This document shows positions 25,039-32,717 of a stretch of DNA of 64,000 bases, in pieces. The stretch is from Paraferrimonas sedimenticola (GTDB lineage Bacteria; Pseudomonadota; Gammaproteobacteria; Enterobacterales; Shewanellaceae). Numbering within the stretch: position 1 is the first letter of the stretch; the number at the start of each line of letters is the position of its first letter. The notes beneath the pieces were generated by a model. That model did not search any database, had not been told where the DNA came from, and was given only the letters and a program-made list of their open reading frames with translations. The stretch spans positions 1-64,000 of the forward strand of contig NZ_NRIR01000002.1 of NCBI RefSeq assembly GCF_002282855.1. Reading direction: 5' to 3'. A program made the position numbers and the translations under genes.

Positions 25039-25668
25039 ATGTTAGACCCGGTATTGGCAAAAAATCGTCTTCAACGATTGGCAGACACAGTGTTTGCCCT
25101 GAGTTTGATATTGCTGATCAGTAACGTCGAGCTGCCGGCGATAACTACCACTGCTAGTGCTAGCGAGCTACAAGACATACTGATCGACAACCTGCCGGAA
25201 ATCGGGGTTTATTTACTGACCTTTACCGTGATTGCCGCGAACTGGGTCAAGCACGTTGAGCTGTTCTCGGTCATCAAAAAGCTGGATCGCACTTTGATGA
25301 TGCAACAGCTGTGGCTGCTTGCCTTTTTGATGCTAGTTCCTGTGACAAATCAGTTTATTAGCGTGGATGACAGTCAGACCCTGATTCTGGTGGTGTACAG
25401 CGTAAACCTGTTGGCGGTGGGAGTGATGCTGTGGCTGGGGTGGCGACGTTTAGCGGCCCATGAGGAGTTGCTGATCGAGGGTTTGTCGATGGACAAGCTT
25501 AGAGCTCGCAGCGCTGATTCATTGTCTGAGCCACTGGTGGCGGCTTTGAGTATTGCGGCGGCCTTTCACAGCTCGCTGGCGTGGGAGCTCAGCTTCTTGC
25601 TAGTACCTATTCTGTTCTCTCAGCGGCACCGATTGGAGCCGCTAAAAAAACGCATTCTAAAGCGGTAG
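25039..25668 (+). CDS. TMEM175/DUF1211-family membrane protein (putative potassium channel)
   Basis: 209 aa. RLADTVFALSLILLIS near the start matches the RxxxFSDxVFAIxxTL signature helix of TMEM175 channels, although FSD is changed to LAD. The IAANWVKHVELF segment and RTLMMQQLWLLAFLMLVPVT match the family's WxxHxxLF and following helices. About six hydrophobic segments are present. Prokaryotic TMEM175 proteins conduct potassium. GAGGTAG provides the ribosome site. The last 12 bases overlap the convergent cpxA gene. Confidence 0.75.
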   Translation: MLDPVLAKNRLQRLADTVFALSLILLISNVELPAITTTASASELQDILIDNLPEIGVYLLTFTVIAANWVKHVELFSVIKKLDRTLMMQQLWLLAFLMLVPVTNQFISVDDSQTLILVVYSVNLLAVGVMLWLGWRRLAAHEELLIEGLSMDKLRARSADSLSEPLVAALSIAAAFHSSLAWELSFLLVPILFSQRHRLEPLKKRILKR

Positions 25669-27039
25669 TTCAAGCCTTACTCGCAAGCCACCGTGCTCAC
25701 CGCGGTCAGCCTTGATTTGACCGCCGTGGCCTTTAACCGCCGCGGCGCATATCGCCAAACCAAGACCGGCACCGCCGCTCTCTCGCTCGCGAGCGTCACT
25801 CGGTCGATAGAAGGGCTGAAATATTTGCTCTAGCTGGTCTGGCTCGACCCCAGGACCATCGTCGCTTACCTCGATGACCAACGACTCATCCTCAATGTAT
25901 TGGCGCAGATAAACCGCTGAGTTGGCGTAGCGAATGGCGTTGCGTAATAGGTTTTCCACCGCGCGACCGATGAGCTTGGGCGAATGCGCTAATTCGGGAT
26001 CCGCGTCGACGCTGTGTTGCAGAGAGATTTTTTGCTGCTCAGCTTCAAACACAGCGTCGTCCAACACGCCTGCCAGTGTGTCGCTTAAGCGACAGCGCTG
26101 CTTGTCTTCGCTGGCTTGTAAGCTGGTACGCGAGAGTTGCAATAGCTCTTGAATCATCTGTTCAATTTGCTCGGTTTCATAGCCCATGCGTGCCAGCTCT
26201 TTCGACTCTTGGCCTTTTTTCTTAGCGATGGCGAGAGCCAGCTGCAATCGAGTCAGCGGTGTGCGCAACTCGTGAGAAATGTCGCTCATCAAGCGTTGCT
26301 GGCTTTGCATCATGGCCTGAACCGAGTCGCCCATCTGATCAAAGGCTTGAGCGAGTTGGCCAATCTCGTCGCCGCGAGCTCGTACCGAGGCTTCTGAGCG
26401 ATGGGCCAGCTCACCGGCGGCAATGCGCTCGGCCGAGTGACGTAAGCTGCGCAAGCCGCGAGACAAATGCCAGGCCAGTGCGCCATAAATCAGACCGGAC
26501 AGCAACAGAGCTAATCCCAGTAGTAACTCGGTCCGGTCGAGCCATTGATACAGCTTGGGTTTAGGTGGTGGGCGGTCAATTCGACCGTAAAGCTCGTAGT
26601 CTTGGCCGGAAATGGTCACTATCTGCGGGCCGAATACGCGCTCTCGGCGAAATTGGTAGCTGGCGGGCTCTGCGAGCTGGTTCTCTTCGCGAACCACTCG
26701 AAAAAACGACACGCTGCGAGGCGCACGACGACCGGTTAGCGTTTCCCCTTGGGAGTCCAGCAGCACAAATCGCGGCGGTTTGAAGCCCTCTGGCATGTTG
26801 GGAAAGCGCGCTTCGACCTCACGGGAGATGTCGAACTTGTGCAGCGCGCGCAGCGGCATTCGCTCAACTCGTTCTGCGATGCGATTAAGAATGCGCAACT
26901 CAATTGGGTCAATCGCCTGCAGCGGTTCTTGGCTGGATAACTTCTGTGCTATCAACAGCCCGCCAATGCTCAAGCCGCTGACCAGCCAAAAGCAAATCAT
27001 CAGCTTGACGAACAGGTTGTTAAGACGCCACTTGGCCAT
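25657..27039 (-). CDS. cpxA: Envelope-stress sensor histidine kinase CpxA
   Basis: 460 aa. First helix about residues 8-30, a periplasmic sensor region to about 165, second helix about 168-190, then HAMP (about 190-245), HisKA with SDISHELRTPLTRLQLALA, and HATPase with NLLRNAIRY, SDDGPGV and GAGLGLA. It senses misfolded envelope protein and phosphorylates CpxR. I use the ATG at 27039, which overlaps the cpxR stop by one base (TAATG); a GTG at 27051 is possible. The neighbouring CpxP-like gene and CpxR box confirm the identity. Confidence 0.92.
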   Translation of the reverse strand: MAKWRLNNLFVKLMICFWLVSGLSIGGLLIAQKLSSQEPLQAIDPIELRILNRIAERVERMPLRALHKFDISREVEARFPNMPEGFKPPRFVLLDSQGETLTGRRAPRSVSFFRVVREENQLAEPASYQFRRERVFGPQIVTISGQDYELYGRIDRPPPKPKLYQWLDRTELLLGLALLLSGLIYGALAWHLSRGLRSLRHSAERIAAGELAHRSEASVRARGDEIGQLAQAFDQMGDSVQAMMQSQQRLMSDISHELRTPLTRLQLALAIAKKKGQESKELARMGYETEQIEQMIQELLQLSRTSLQASEDKQRCRLSDTLAGVLDDAVFEAEQQKISLQHSVDADPELAHSPKLIGRAVENLLRNAIRYANSAVYLRQYIEDESLVIEVSDDGPGVEPDQLEQIFQPFYRPSDARERESGGAGLGLAICAAAVKGHGGQIKADRGEHGGLRVRLELPL

Positions 27040-27725
27040 TAAACCAGCCACAGGTACCCCTTACCTCGAAGAGTCTTGATGCGCGGGCGGCCGTCATCCC
27101 GTTCGGGTAATTTTTTACGCAGATTAGATAGGTGCATGTCAATACTGCGATCAAATGGTGCCAAGCGTTTGCCCAAGACTTCTAACGACAAGGTTTCTTT
27201 GGTGACCAGCTCGCCTTTGCTATCGATAAGTTGGGCTAGAATCGCAAATTCGGTAGAGGTGAGTTCGAGCAAGTGTTCGTTGCAGTGCGCCTCTTGGCGG
27301 CCTGGAAATAACTCTATGTCGTGTTCTTTAATCGACTGACTGGTGTCGGCATCGGCTTGAGTGAGTTTGGCGCGGCGCAGGAGCGCCTTAATGCGGGCGA
27401 GGAGCTCATGCTCGTTAAACGGCTTAGCCAGATAATCGTCGGCACCGATCTCGAGCCCGAGCACTTTGTCGATGGGGTCACCCTTGGCGGTGAGCATCAA
27501 TACTGGGGTTTGTTTGCTCTCTCGCAGGGCCTTTAGCACTTCAAAGCCGTTGAGTCCGGGTAACATGACATCGAGCAGAATGACGTCAAAGTCTTGCTCC
27601 ATAGCCTGCGCTAGACCGCTGGGGCCATCGGCTGCTAAGGTCAACTGGTAGCCTTCAAGCTGTAGCAGCTCGGCCAATAGCTCGGACAATCCAGCGTCAT
27701 CATCGACTAGTAGTAAGTGGGACAT
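27039..27725 (-). CDS. cpxR: Envelope-stress response regulator CpxR
   Basis: 228-aa OmpR-type regulator: receiver domain with the phospho-acceptor Asp in VILLDVMLPGLNG and Lys in DDYLAKPFNEHE, then a winged-helix DNA-binding domain (VLGKRLAPFDRSIDMHLSNL and GKGYLWLV). It is co-transcribed with cpxA and is divergent from cpxP across a perfect CpxR box, so the system should be autoregulated. Confidence 0.95.
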   Translation of the reverse strand: MSHLLLVDDDAGLSELLAELLQLEGYQLTLAADGPSGLAQAMEQDFDVILLDVMLPGLNGFEVLKALRESKQTPVLMLTAKGDPIDKVLGLEIGADDYLAKPFNEHELLARIKALLRRAKLTQADADTSQSIKEHDIELFPGRQEAHCNEHLLELTSTEFAILAQLIDSKGELVTKETLSLEVLGKRLAPFDRSIDMHLSNLRKKLPERDDGRPRIKTLRGKGYLWLV

Positions 27726-27791
27726 ATAGGCTCAATCTGGCGGTAACTTGGTTTACATAATAGCGACTATGCCGGTTGGGGTTAAGCTGGC

Positions 27792-27806
27792 TTTACAAAG
27801 ATTTAC
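27792..27806. promoter_or_regulatory. CpxR binding box
   Basis: TTTAC-AAAGA-TTTAC, which on the minus strand is GTAAA-N5-GTAAA, the exact CpxR consensus. Single TTTAC half-sites also occur at 27752-27756 and 27823-27827. It sits between the divergent cpxRA and cpxP genes, 83 bases before the cpxP start. Confidence 0.85.
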
Positions 27807-27888
27807 CTTGCGATGACGGCGGTTTACATAGACCGAATTAGACTGGGTACCAAGGTTGGCAATTCGTTTTTCACAAAGGAGATTTTCC

Positions 27889-28350
27889 ATGAAAGCCATT
27901 CAAAAAACTATTTTGGCCCTATCGATTGTTGGCGTTAGCGCCTTAGCTCCTCAAGCGCTGGCAGAAGAGCCTAGCAGTGAGCGCGGTTACCATAGCATGG
28001 ATAAGAAGCGCGGTTTTGGTTCCCACCGTCATTTACTACGCGGTTTGGATTTAACCGAAGAGCAAAAAACTTCGGTGAAAGACATCATGGCGGGCTATGC
28101 CGAGCAAGCTAAGGACCGCTCTGAAGAGCGTCAGGATTATCGAGCTGAGTTGCAGGCCGTGGTCACCGCAGAGAGCTTTGATGAGAATGCAGCGCGCAGT
28201 CTGATCGAAGCTCAGCAAAGCGAGCGTGTGGAAGCGGCGGTGCGTATGCTGGCCATGCAGAGCGAGATTTATCAAATTCTCACTCCAGAGCAGCAAGAGA
28301 AGTTTAAAGAGAGTTTGAATAATTCCAAACAGCGCAGCAGAAATCGCTAG
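27889..28350 (+). CDS. cpxP: CpxP/Spy-family periplasmic chaperone
   Basis: 153 aa from the ATG at 27889, preceded by AAAGGAGA; an in-frame start 33 bases upstream lacks a site. Signal peptide ends in QALA. The mature helical protein carries the two LTxxQ repeats of the family, LDLTEEQ and LTPEQQ, and many charged residues. CpxP binds and inhibits CpxA and helps clear misfolded periplasmic proteins. The CpxR box upstream shows it is a Cpx target. Confidence 0.9.
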   Translation: MKAIQKTILALSIVGVSALAPQALAEEPSSERGYHSMDKKRGFGSHRHLLRGLDLTEEQKTSVKDIMAGYAEQAKDRSEERQDYRAELQAVVTAESFDENAARSLIEAQQSERVEAAVRMLAMQSEIYQILTPEQQEKFKESLNNSKQRSRNR

Positions 28351-28365
28351 GTGAGCCGCTATAAT

Positions 28366-28397
28366 AGCCGTCATATCTTATTGAACTGACGGCTTTT
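28366..28397 (+). terminator. Hairpin between cpxP and fieF
   Basis: AGCCGTCA (28366-28373) pairs perfectly with TGACGGCT (28387-28394), then TTTT and directly the fieF ATG at 28398. It may end cpxP transcripts, and it also covers the place where a fieF ribosome site should be. A TATAAT at 28360-28365 lies just before it. Confidence 0.6.
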
Positions 28398-29357
28398 ATG
28401 TCTGACTCTCGCGACTACGATTTTTGGGTAAAACTGGCCAGCCGCGCCGCAATGGCGACGGCGGCTATTCTGATAGTAGCTAAATTGATTGCCTGGATGG
28501 TATCTGGCTCGGCCAGTATGCTGGGCTCACTCACTGACTCTTTTGCCGACGGCATGGTGTCATTAATCAACTTCTTAGCGATCCGCTACGCCATTATTCC
28601 CCCCGACGAAGACCACAAATTTGGTCATGGTAAAGCCGAGCCTTTGGCAGCCTTAGCGCAATCCGTGTTTATCAGCGGCGCCTGTGTGTTCTTGGCGGTT
28701 TATGGCGCTCAACGCTTAGCTGACCCTAGTGAGATTCGCTACAGCGAGTGGGGCATTGCCGTTTCTATTCTGGCAATTGTGCTGACTTTTGCTTTGGTTA
28801 AGCTGCAAGCCAAAGCGGTTGAGGCTACCAACAGTACGGTTATCGAAGCCGATGCCATGCACTACCGCTCCGATTTATTGCTCAATGGCTCGGTACTGCT
28901 GGCCTTGGTGTTGGCTCAATACGGTTTGTGGTGGGCTGATGGTTTGTTTGCAATTGGTATTGCGCTTTATATTGGCGGCCAGTCAATTGGCCTGGGCTAT
29001 CGCTCGGTACAAGGTCTGTTAGACCGCGAGCTCGACAGCGAAACTCGCCAGCGCATGCAGCGTTTAATTGAACAAGACCCCAGAATTATCAACAGCCACG
29101 ACTTGCGCACTCGTGAGGCGGGTAAGTATTGCTTTGCTCAGGTGCACATTACCTTAGATGCCAAATTATCGCTGGCTGAAGCCCATGCGATTGGTGACGC
29201 GGCTATGTTCCGCGTGCAAAAGGCGTTTCCGGATACCGAGCTATTGGTTCACTTAGACCCTTCCGAAATGCCGTCGGCACAGGATGAAGCTGTGGATGCG
29301 GCAACGACCGAAGTACCGCCTACTCAGGCGAGTTCAACCGAGCCAAAGCCGAGCTAA
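28398..29357 (+). CDS. fieF: Cation diffusion facilitator FieF (iron/zinc efflux)
   Basis: 319-aa CDF transporter. Six helices carry the two metal-site pairs: DSFAD (DxxxD) in helix 2 and the HYRSD segment (HxxxD) in helix 5; a cytoplasmic C-terminal domain starts near residue 205. The C-terminus is about 20 residues longer than in E. coli, ending in a Thr/Ser/Pro-rich tail. It exports ferrous iron and zinc by proton antiport. The cpxP-fieF order is as in E. coli. Confidence 0.9.
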   Translation: MSDSRDYDFWVKLASRAAMATAAILIVAKLIAWMVSGSASMLGSLTDSFADGMVSLINFLAIRYAIIPPDEDHKFGHGKAEPLAALAQSVFISGACVFLAVYGAQRLADPSEIRYSEWGIAVSILAIVLTFALVKLQAKAVEATNSTVIEADAMHYRSDLLLNGSVLLALVLAQYGLWWADGLFAIGIALYIGGQSIGLGYRSVQGLLDRELDSETRQRMQRLIEQDPRIINSHDLRTREAGKYCFAQVHITLDAKLSLAEAHAIGDAAMFRVQKAFPDTELLVHLDPSEMPSAQDEAVDAATTEVPPTQASSTEPKPS

Positions 29358-29366
29358 TTGGCTTGG

Positions 29367-30785
29367 TTAAGGATTCATACCTAGATCTTTGAGCTTGCGG
29401 GTGAGGGTGTTGCGCCCCCACCCCAGCAGCTTAGCCGCGGCTTGCTTGTGGCCTTTTGTGTGCTCAAGCGCTGTGGTTAGCAAAATCCGTTCGAACTCTG
29501 GCTGCGCTTGTTGCAGCAAGGACTCGTCGCCGGCTTGCAGGCGCTGGCGTACCCAGGACTGCAACTGCGCCTGCCAACTGCCACTGGCGACGGTATCGCC
29601 ACTGCCGGTTGCCGAATCTCTCGGTTCGTTGACCAACTCGGGCGGCATGTCGCTCACCAAAATCTCTTGGCCGCTGGCCATCACGGTTAGCCAACGACAG
29701 GTGTTTTCCAATTGACGCACGTTGCCCGGCCAAGGTAGCTCGCTCATAAAATGCTGCGCTTCTAGGCTCAAGCTTTTAGGCTCTACCGCCAACTCGGCCG
29801 CGGCCTGTTGCAGAAAGTGCTGCGCTAACTTGGCGATATCTTCGCGGCGTTGCGACAGACTAGGCAGATGGATACGAATCACGTTGAGTCGGTGGAATAA
29901 GTCTTCGCGAAACTCGCCTTTGGCCACTCGAGTTTCTAAGTCCTGGTGAGTGGCGGCAATAATGCGCACATCGACACTGACCGGCGTGTGCCCGCCCACT
30001 CGATAGAACTGGCCATCGGCTAACACCCGCAGCAAGCGGGTTTGCACTGCCAACGGCATGTCGCCAATCTCATCGAGAAACAGGGTACCGCCGTCCGCTT
30101 GCTCAAAGCGGCCCTTGCGCATCCCGCCGGCACCGGTAAAAGCGCCTTTCTCGTGGCCAAATAGCTCAGACTCGATCAAATCGTGGGGAATGGCCGCCAT
30201 GTTCAGTGCGATGAATGGCTTTTGCGAGCGCGGACTGTGCTTGTGCAGCGCGTTGGCAACCAACTCTTTACCCGTACCGGATTGGCCGTTGATCAGTACA
30301 CTGATACTGGACTTAGATAATCGACCAATGGCGCGAAACACCTCTTGCATCGCCGGCGCTTCACCAATGATTTCGGAGACAGTGGTGGCCTCTTCGGCGG
30401 CCGCTTGCTGGGCTTGCTCCTGGCAGTGATTCAGCGCGCGCTGGGCTAAGGCCACTGCTTCGTCGATATCAAACGGCTTGGGCAGATATTCAAATGCACC
30501 GGATTGGTAGGCGTTAACCGCACTGTCGAGGTCGGAATGGGCAGTAATGATGATCACCGGGATCTGGGGATAATGTTGCTGTAATTTCTCCAGCAAGGTC
30601 AGCCCGTCGATGTCCGGCATGCGAATGTCAGAGATGATGACTTGTGGTGGCGAGCTTTCTAGCGCTTGCCATAAAGAGTCGGCAGCGGCAAAACTCGAGC
30701 AGCTCAAACCGGCGGAAGTGAGCGCGCGCTCCAGTACCCAACGGATTGAGCTGTCATCGTCCAAAATCCAAATTTGCTCGCTCAT
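29367..30785 (-). CDS. ntrC: Nitrogen regulator NtrC
   Basis: 472-aa sigma54 enhancer-binding protein. Receiver domain (Asp in VIISDIRMPDIDG, about residue 52), AAA+ domain with Walker A GQSGTGKE and the sigma54-contact loop GAFTGA, and a Fis-type HTH at the end (AAAKLLGWGRNTLTRKL). Phosphorylated by NtrB under nitrogen limitation, it activates glnA and related promoters. The start used is the ATG at 30785, which overlaps the ntrB stop as ATGA; a GTG six bases upstream is the alternative. Confidence 0.95.
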   Translation of the reverse strand: MSEQIWILDDDSSIRWVLERALTSAGLSCSSFAAADSLWQALESSPPQVIISDIRMPDIDGLTLLEKLQQHYPQIPVIIITAHSDLDSAVNAYQSGAFEYLPKPFDIDEAVALAQRALNHCQEQAQQAAAEEATTVSEIIGEAPAMQEVFRAIGRLSKSSISVLINGQSGTGKELVANALHKHSPRSQKPFIALNMAAIPHDLIESELFGHEKGAFTGAGGMRKGRFEQADGGTLFLDEIGDMPLAVQTRLLRVLADGQFYRVGGHTPVSVDVRIIAATHQDLETRVAKGEFREDLFHRLNVIRIHLPSLSQRREDIAKLAQHFLQQAAAELAVEPKSLSLEAQHFMSELPWPGNVRQLENTCRWLTVMASGQEILVSDMPPELVNEPRDSATGSGDTVASGSWQAQLQSWVRQRLQAGDESLLQQAQPEFERILLTTALEHTKGHKQAAAKLLGWGRNTLTRKLKDLGMNP

Positions 30786-31849
30786 CGACACTTGTCCTTA
30801 ATCAGAGGCTTGATTGGCAGCCATACGGTGAATTCGGTTTGGCCTTGACCACTTTGGCATTCGATTCGGCCTTGGTGCTGGCTCACTATGGTGTGGGCGA
30901 TGGAAAGACCCAAGCCAGAGCCTTGCGCCTTATTGGTCACCATGGGGTAAAACAGGGTGTCCACCAGTTCAGGGGCTACGCCCGGGCCATCGTCGATAAT
31001 GCTAATTGCCGCCACCAGTTTGTGAGTGTGCTGGCCTATGCTGACCTGGTGGTGGGTGCGGGTGCGAATAGTGATACGCCCACCGGTTTTGCTCAGTGCT
31101 TGTTGGGCGTTCTGTACTATGTTGAGCAGTGCTTGCTGCATCTGGTCTGGCTCTAGAGTTAAGTCTGGGATCGAGGGGTCGTAATCCCGGTCGAGCTGCA
31201 CCGAGTCTGGCAGGGTCATCTCCACTAAGCGCAACACTTTTTCAAGTATTCGGTGCAGGTTTATCTCAACCCGCTCGGTGGGCTTTTGCGGGCCGAGTAG
31301 TTTGTCGACGATACCGCGCAGCCGATCGGCTTGCTCGATAATCATCCCGGTAAATTCTTGTAGATCCGGGTCGTCGAGCTCGCGCTCAAGCAACTGCGCC
31401 GCGCCGCGCAGGCCACCCAGTGGATTCTTGATTTCGTGGGCCAGACCGCGCACCAATAACTGCGCGGCTTGTTGTTGGTTTTCGCTGACCAGTGCCTGAT
31501 GGATTTTGAGTCGCTGGTCTAAGGTTCGCAGCTCAATCAGTGCCGAAGCGCCAGCACTGTCGGTTTCGTAAGGCGATACGGTGAGATCAACCACATGAGC
31601 TTGCTTTTCCAAAGTCACCAAGTTGATTTGGCTGACGCTGAGACTGGCTTGTTGTTGCACTCGATCGCGCAGTACAGACTCTTCGATGCCTAGCGACAAG
31701 TAATGATGGGATAGCGGGTGTTCGGTAAGGCGCGCCCGGCTAAAACCAAACAGTTGCTCGGCGGCACTGTTGGCGTACAGAGGTTTTAGCTGTGGGTCTA
31801 CCAGAATGACGGCGGTAGACAGTGAATCGAGCACCAGTTCGGTTTGCAT
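30782..31849 (-). CDS. ntrB: Nitrogen sensor kinase/phosphatase NtrB
   Basis: 355 aa, cytoplasmic. N-terminal PAS domain (about 5-110), H-box GLAHEIKNPLGGLRGA with the phosphorylated His near residue 140, then an HATPase domain with NIVQNAQQAL, DDGPGV and GSGLGLS. It phosphorylates NtrC, or dephosphorylates it with PII. Its upstream region has a perfect NtrC palindrome at 31894-31910, 45 bases before the start, a position suited to repression of the ntrBC promoter. Confidence 0.95.
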   Translation of the reverse strand: MQTELVLDSLSTAVILVDPQLKPLYANSAAEQLFGFSRARLTEHPLSHHYLSLGIEESVLRDRVQQQASLSVSQINLVTLEKQAHVVDLTVSPYETDSAGASALIELRTLDQRLKIHQALVSENQQQAAQLLVRGLAHEIKNPLGGLRGAAQLLERELDDPDLQEFTGMIIEQADRLRGIVDKLLGPQKPTERVEINLHRILEKVLRLVEMTLPDSVQLDRDYDPSIPDLTLEPDQMQQALLNIVQNAQQALSKTGGRITIRTRTHHQVSIGQHTHKLVAAISIIDDGPGVAPELVDTLFYPMVTNKAQGSGLGLSIAHTIVSQHQGRIECQSGQGQTEFTVWLPIKPLIKDKCR

Positions 31850-31893
31850 CCCTTGTTCCTGTGTTCGAGCGCAAATAAAAGCTCGTTACCATG

Positions 31894-31910
31894 CTGCACC
31901 AAAATGGTGC
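31894..31910. promoter_or_regulatory. NtrC binding site before ntrB
   Basis: TGCACCA-AAA-TGGTGCA, a perfect 17-bp palindrome matching the NtrC consensus. No sigma54 promoter is evident next to it, so autoregulatory repression of ntrBC is more likely than activation. Confidence 0.88.
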
Positions 31911-31964
31911 ATCGAACAAGAGGCCTAGGCTTATACGGCCCAGAAAATTCGAATTAATTCCGTA

Positions 31965-32489
31965 TTATCCGGCGCCTTGGCGAGAAATAACGCTGGCTCG
32001 ATGCAAAAACACTTTGGTTTCTGCTGATGATGCAAGTACTTTGCCGTTTTTGTCGATCAGCTTGGCAGAAAGGTTGTGCTCGCCACGATCGATATTTACC
32101 AGTCGAAACATACCGTTACGCTGAGGCACCGAGTAGGCTTTACCGTTCAAGTACAGGGCCAACCGATGGCTTGGGGAAAGCTTTGGAGCGATGTCTACGT
32201 GAACTTCGAAGTTGCCGTTGTTGTTGCGAATGGTCTCTTCATTGTTGGGAGAACGAATAGACAGCTTGTAGTCGATGGGCTCAGCTTGGGGTTGCTGCTC
32301 TTTAACGTCCGCCACCTTGGGCAGGCTTACAGAGATTGAGCTCGCTTCTTTAACTTCTATCTGCTCGGCCTTGACCCCTTTCTCGGGCTCATCCGAATAG
32401 TGAACCTTACCGTTCTCGTCCACCCAGCGATAAACCGCCGCACTCGAAGCAAAGCTAATAACTGCAAACAAAACAAGGAGGTGACGCAT
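31965..32489 (-). CDS. DUF4124-domain periplasmic protein
   Basis: 174 aa from the ATG at 32489, with GAGGG 8-9 bases upstream. Signal peptide MRHLLVLFAVISFASSA, then the short DUF4124 domain (AVYRWVDENGKVHYSDEP) and a longer beta-rich C-terminal part that may be an Ig-like fold. Such proteins commonly lie between glnA and ntrBC in marine gammaproteobacteria, but no function has been shown to my knowledge. The last third (LALYLNGKAYSVPQRNG) looks like a domain for binding sugar or glycan. This last point is only an impression. Confidence 0.8.
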   Translation of the reverse strand: MRHLLVLFAVISFASSAAVYRWVDENGKVHYSDEPEKGVKAEQIEVKEASSISVSLPKVADVKEQQPQAEPIDYKLSIRSPNNEETIRNNNGNFEVHVDIAPKLSPSHRLALYLNGKAYSVPQRNGMFRLVNIDRGEHNLSAKLIDKNGKVLASSAETKVFLHRASVISRQGAG

Positions 32490-32594
32490 CTCGACTACCC
32501 TCAAATTTCACTGTTGAGTATAGATTAACCACTAATTGTTAAAAAATCATCAACAAAAACATTCCGGCTTTTTTGAGGCAAATTAAACAGGCTA

Positions 32595-32603
32595 TGTGGA
32601 TAA
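32595..32603 (-). promoter_or_regulatory. DnaA box (perfect)
   Basis: TGTGGATAA on the plus strand, i.e. TTATCCACA on minus, the high-affinity R1-type DnaA box. A second identical box is 54 bases away at 32649-32657. Confidence 0.6.
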
Positions 32604-32622
32604 AACCGCAGGTATTTGGGGG

Positions 32623-32637
32623 AGGGGACTGTCCCCT
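32623..32637. repeat. Perfect inverted repeat between two DnaA boxes
   Basis: AGGGGAC-T-GTCCCCT, seven-base arms with a one-base centre. It could be a protein-binding site. Short GGGGAC/GTCCCC palindromes are also known from REP-type elements linked to RAYT transposases, so this may be a solitary remnant of such an element. Confidence 0.55.
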
Positions 32638-32648
32638 GTGTGTAACCG

Positions 32649-32657
32649 TGTGGATAA
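32649..32657 (-). promoter_or_regulatory. DnaA box (perfect)
   Basis: Second TGTGGATAA copy, same orientation as the one at 32595-32603, 19 bases before the glnA terminator stem. See the finding on this pair. Confidence 0.6.
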
Positions 32658-32671
32658 CTTTGTAACCAGTA

Positions 32672-32705
32672 ATAAAAAACCCGCCGTTTGGCGGGTTTTC
32701 TTTTT
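32672..32705 (-). terminator. glnA terminator
   Basis: AAAACCCGCC (32676-32685) and GGCGGGTTTT (32690-32699) with loop GTTT. The plus-strand AATAAAAAAC gives a long U-run for minus-strand transcripts. Located 19 bases past the glnA stop. Confidence 0.92.
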
Positions 32706-32717
32706 AAGCGGGTTAGC

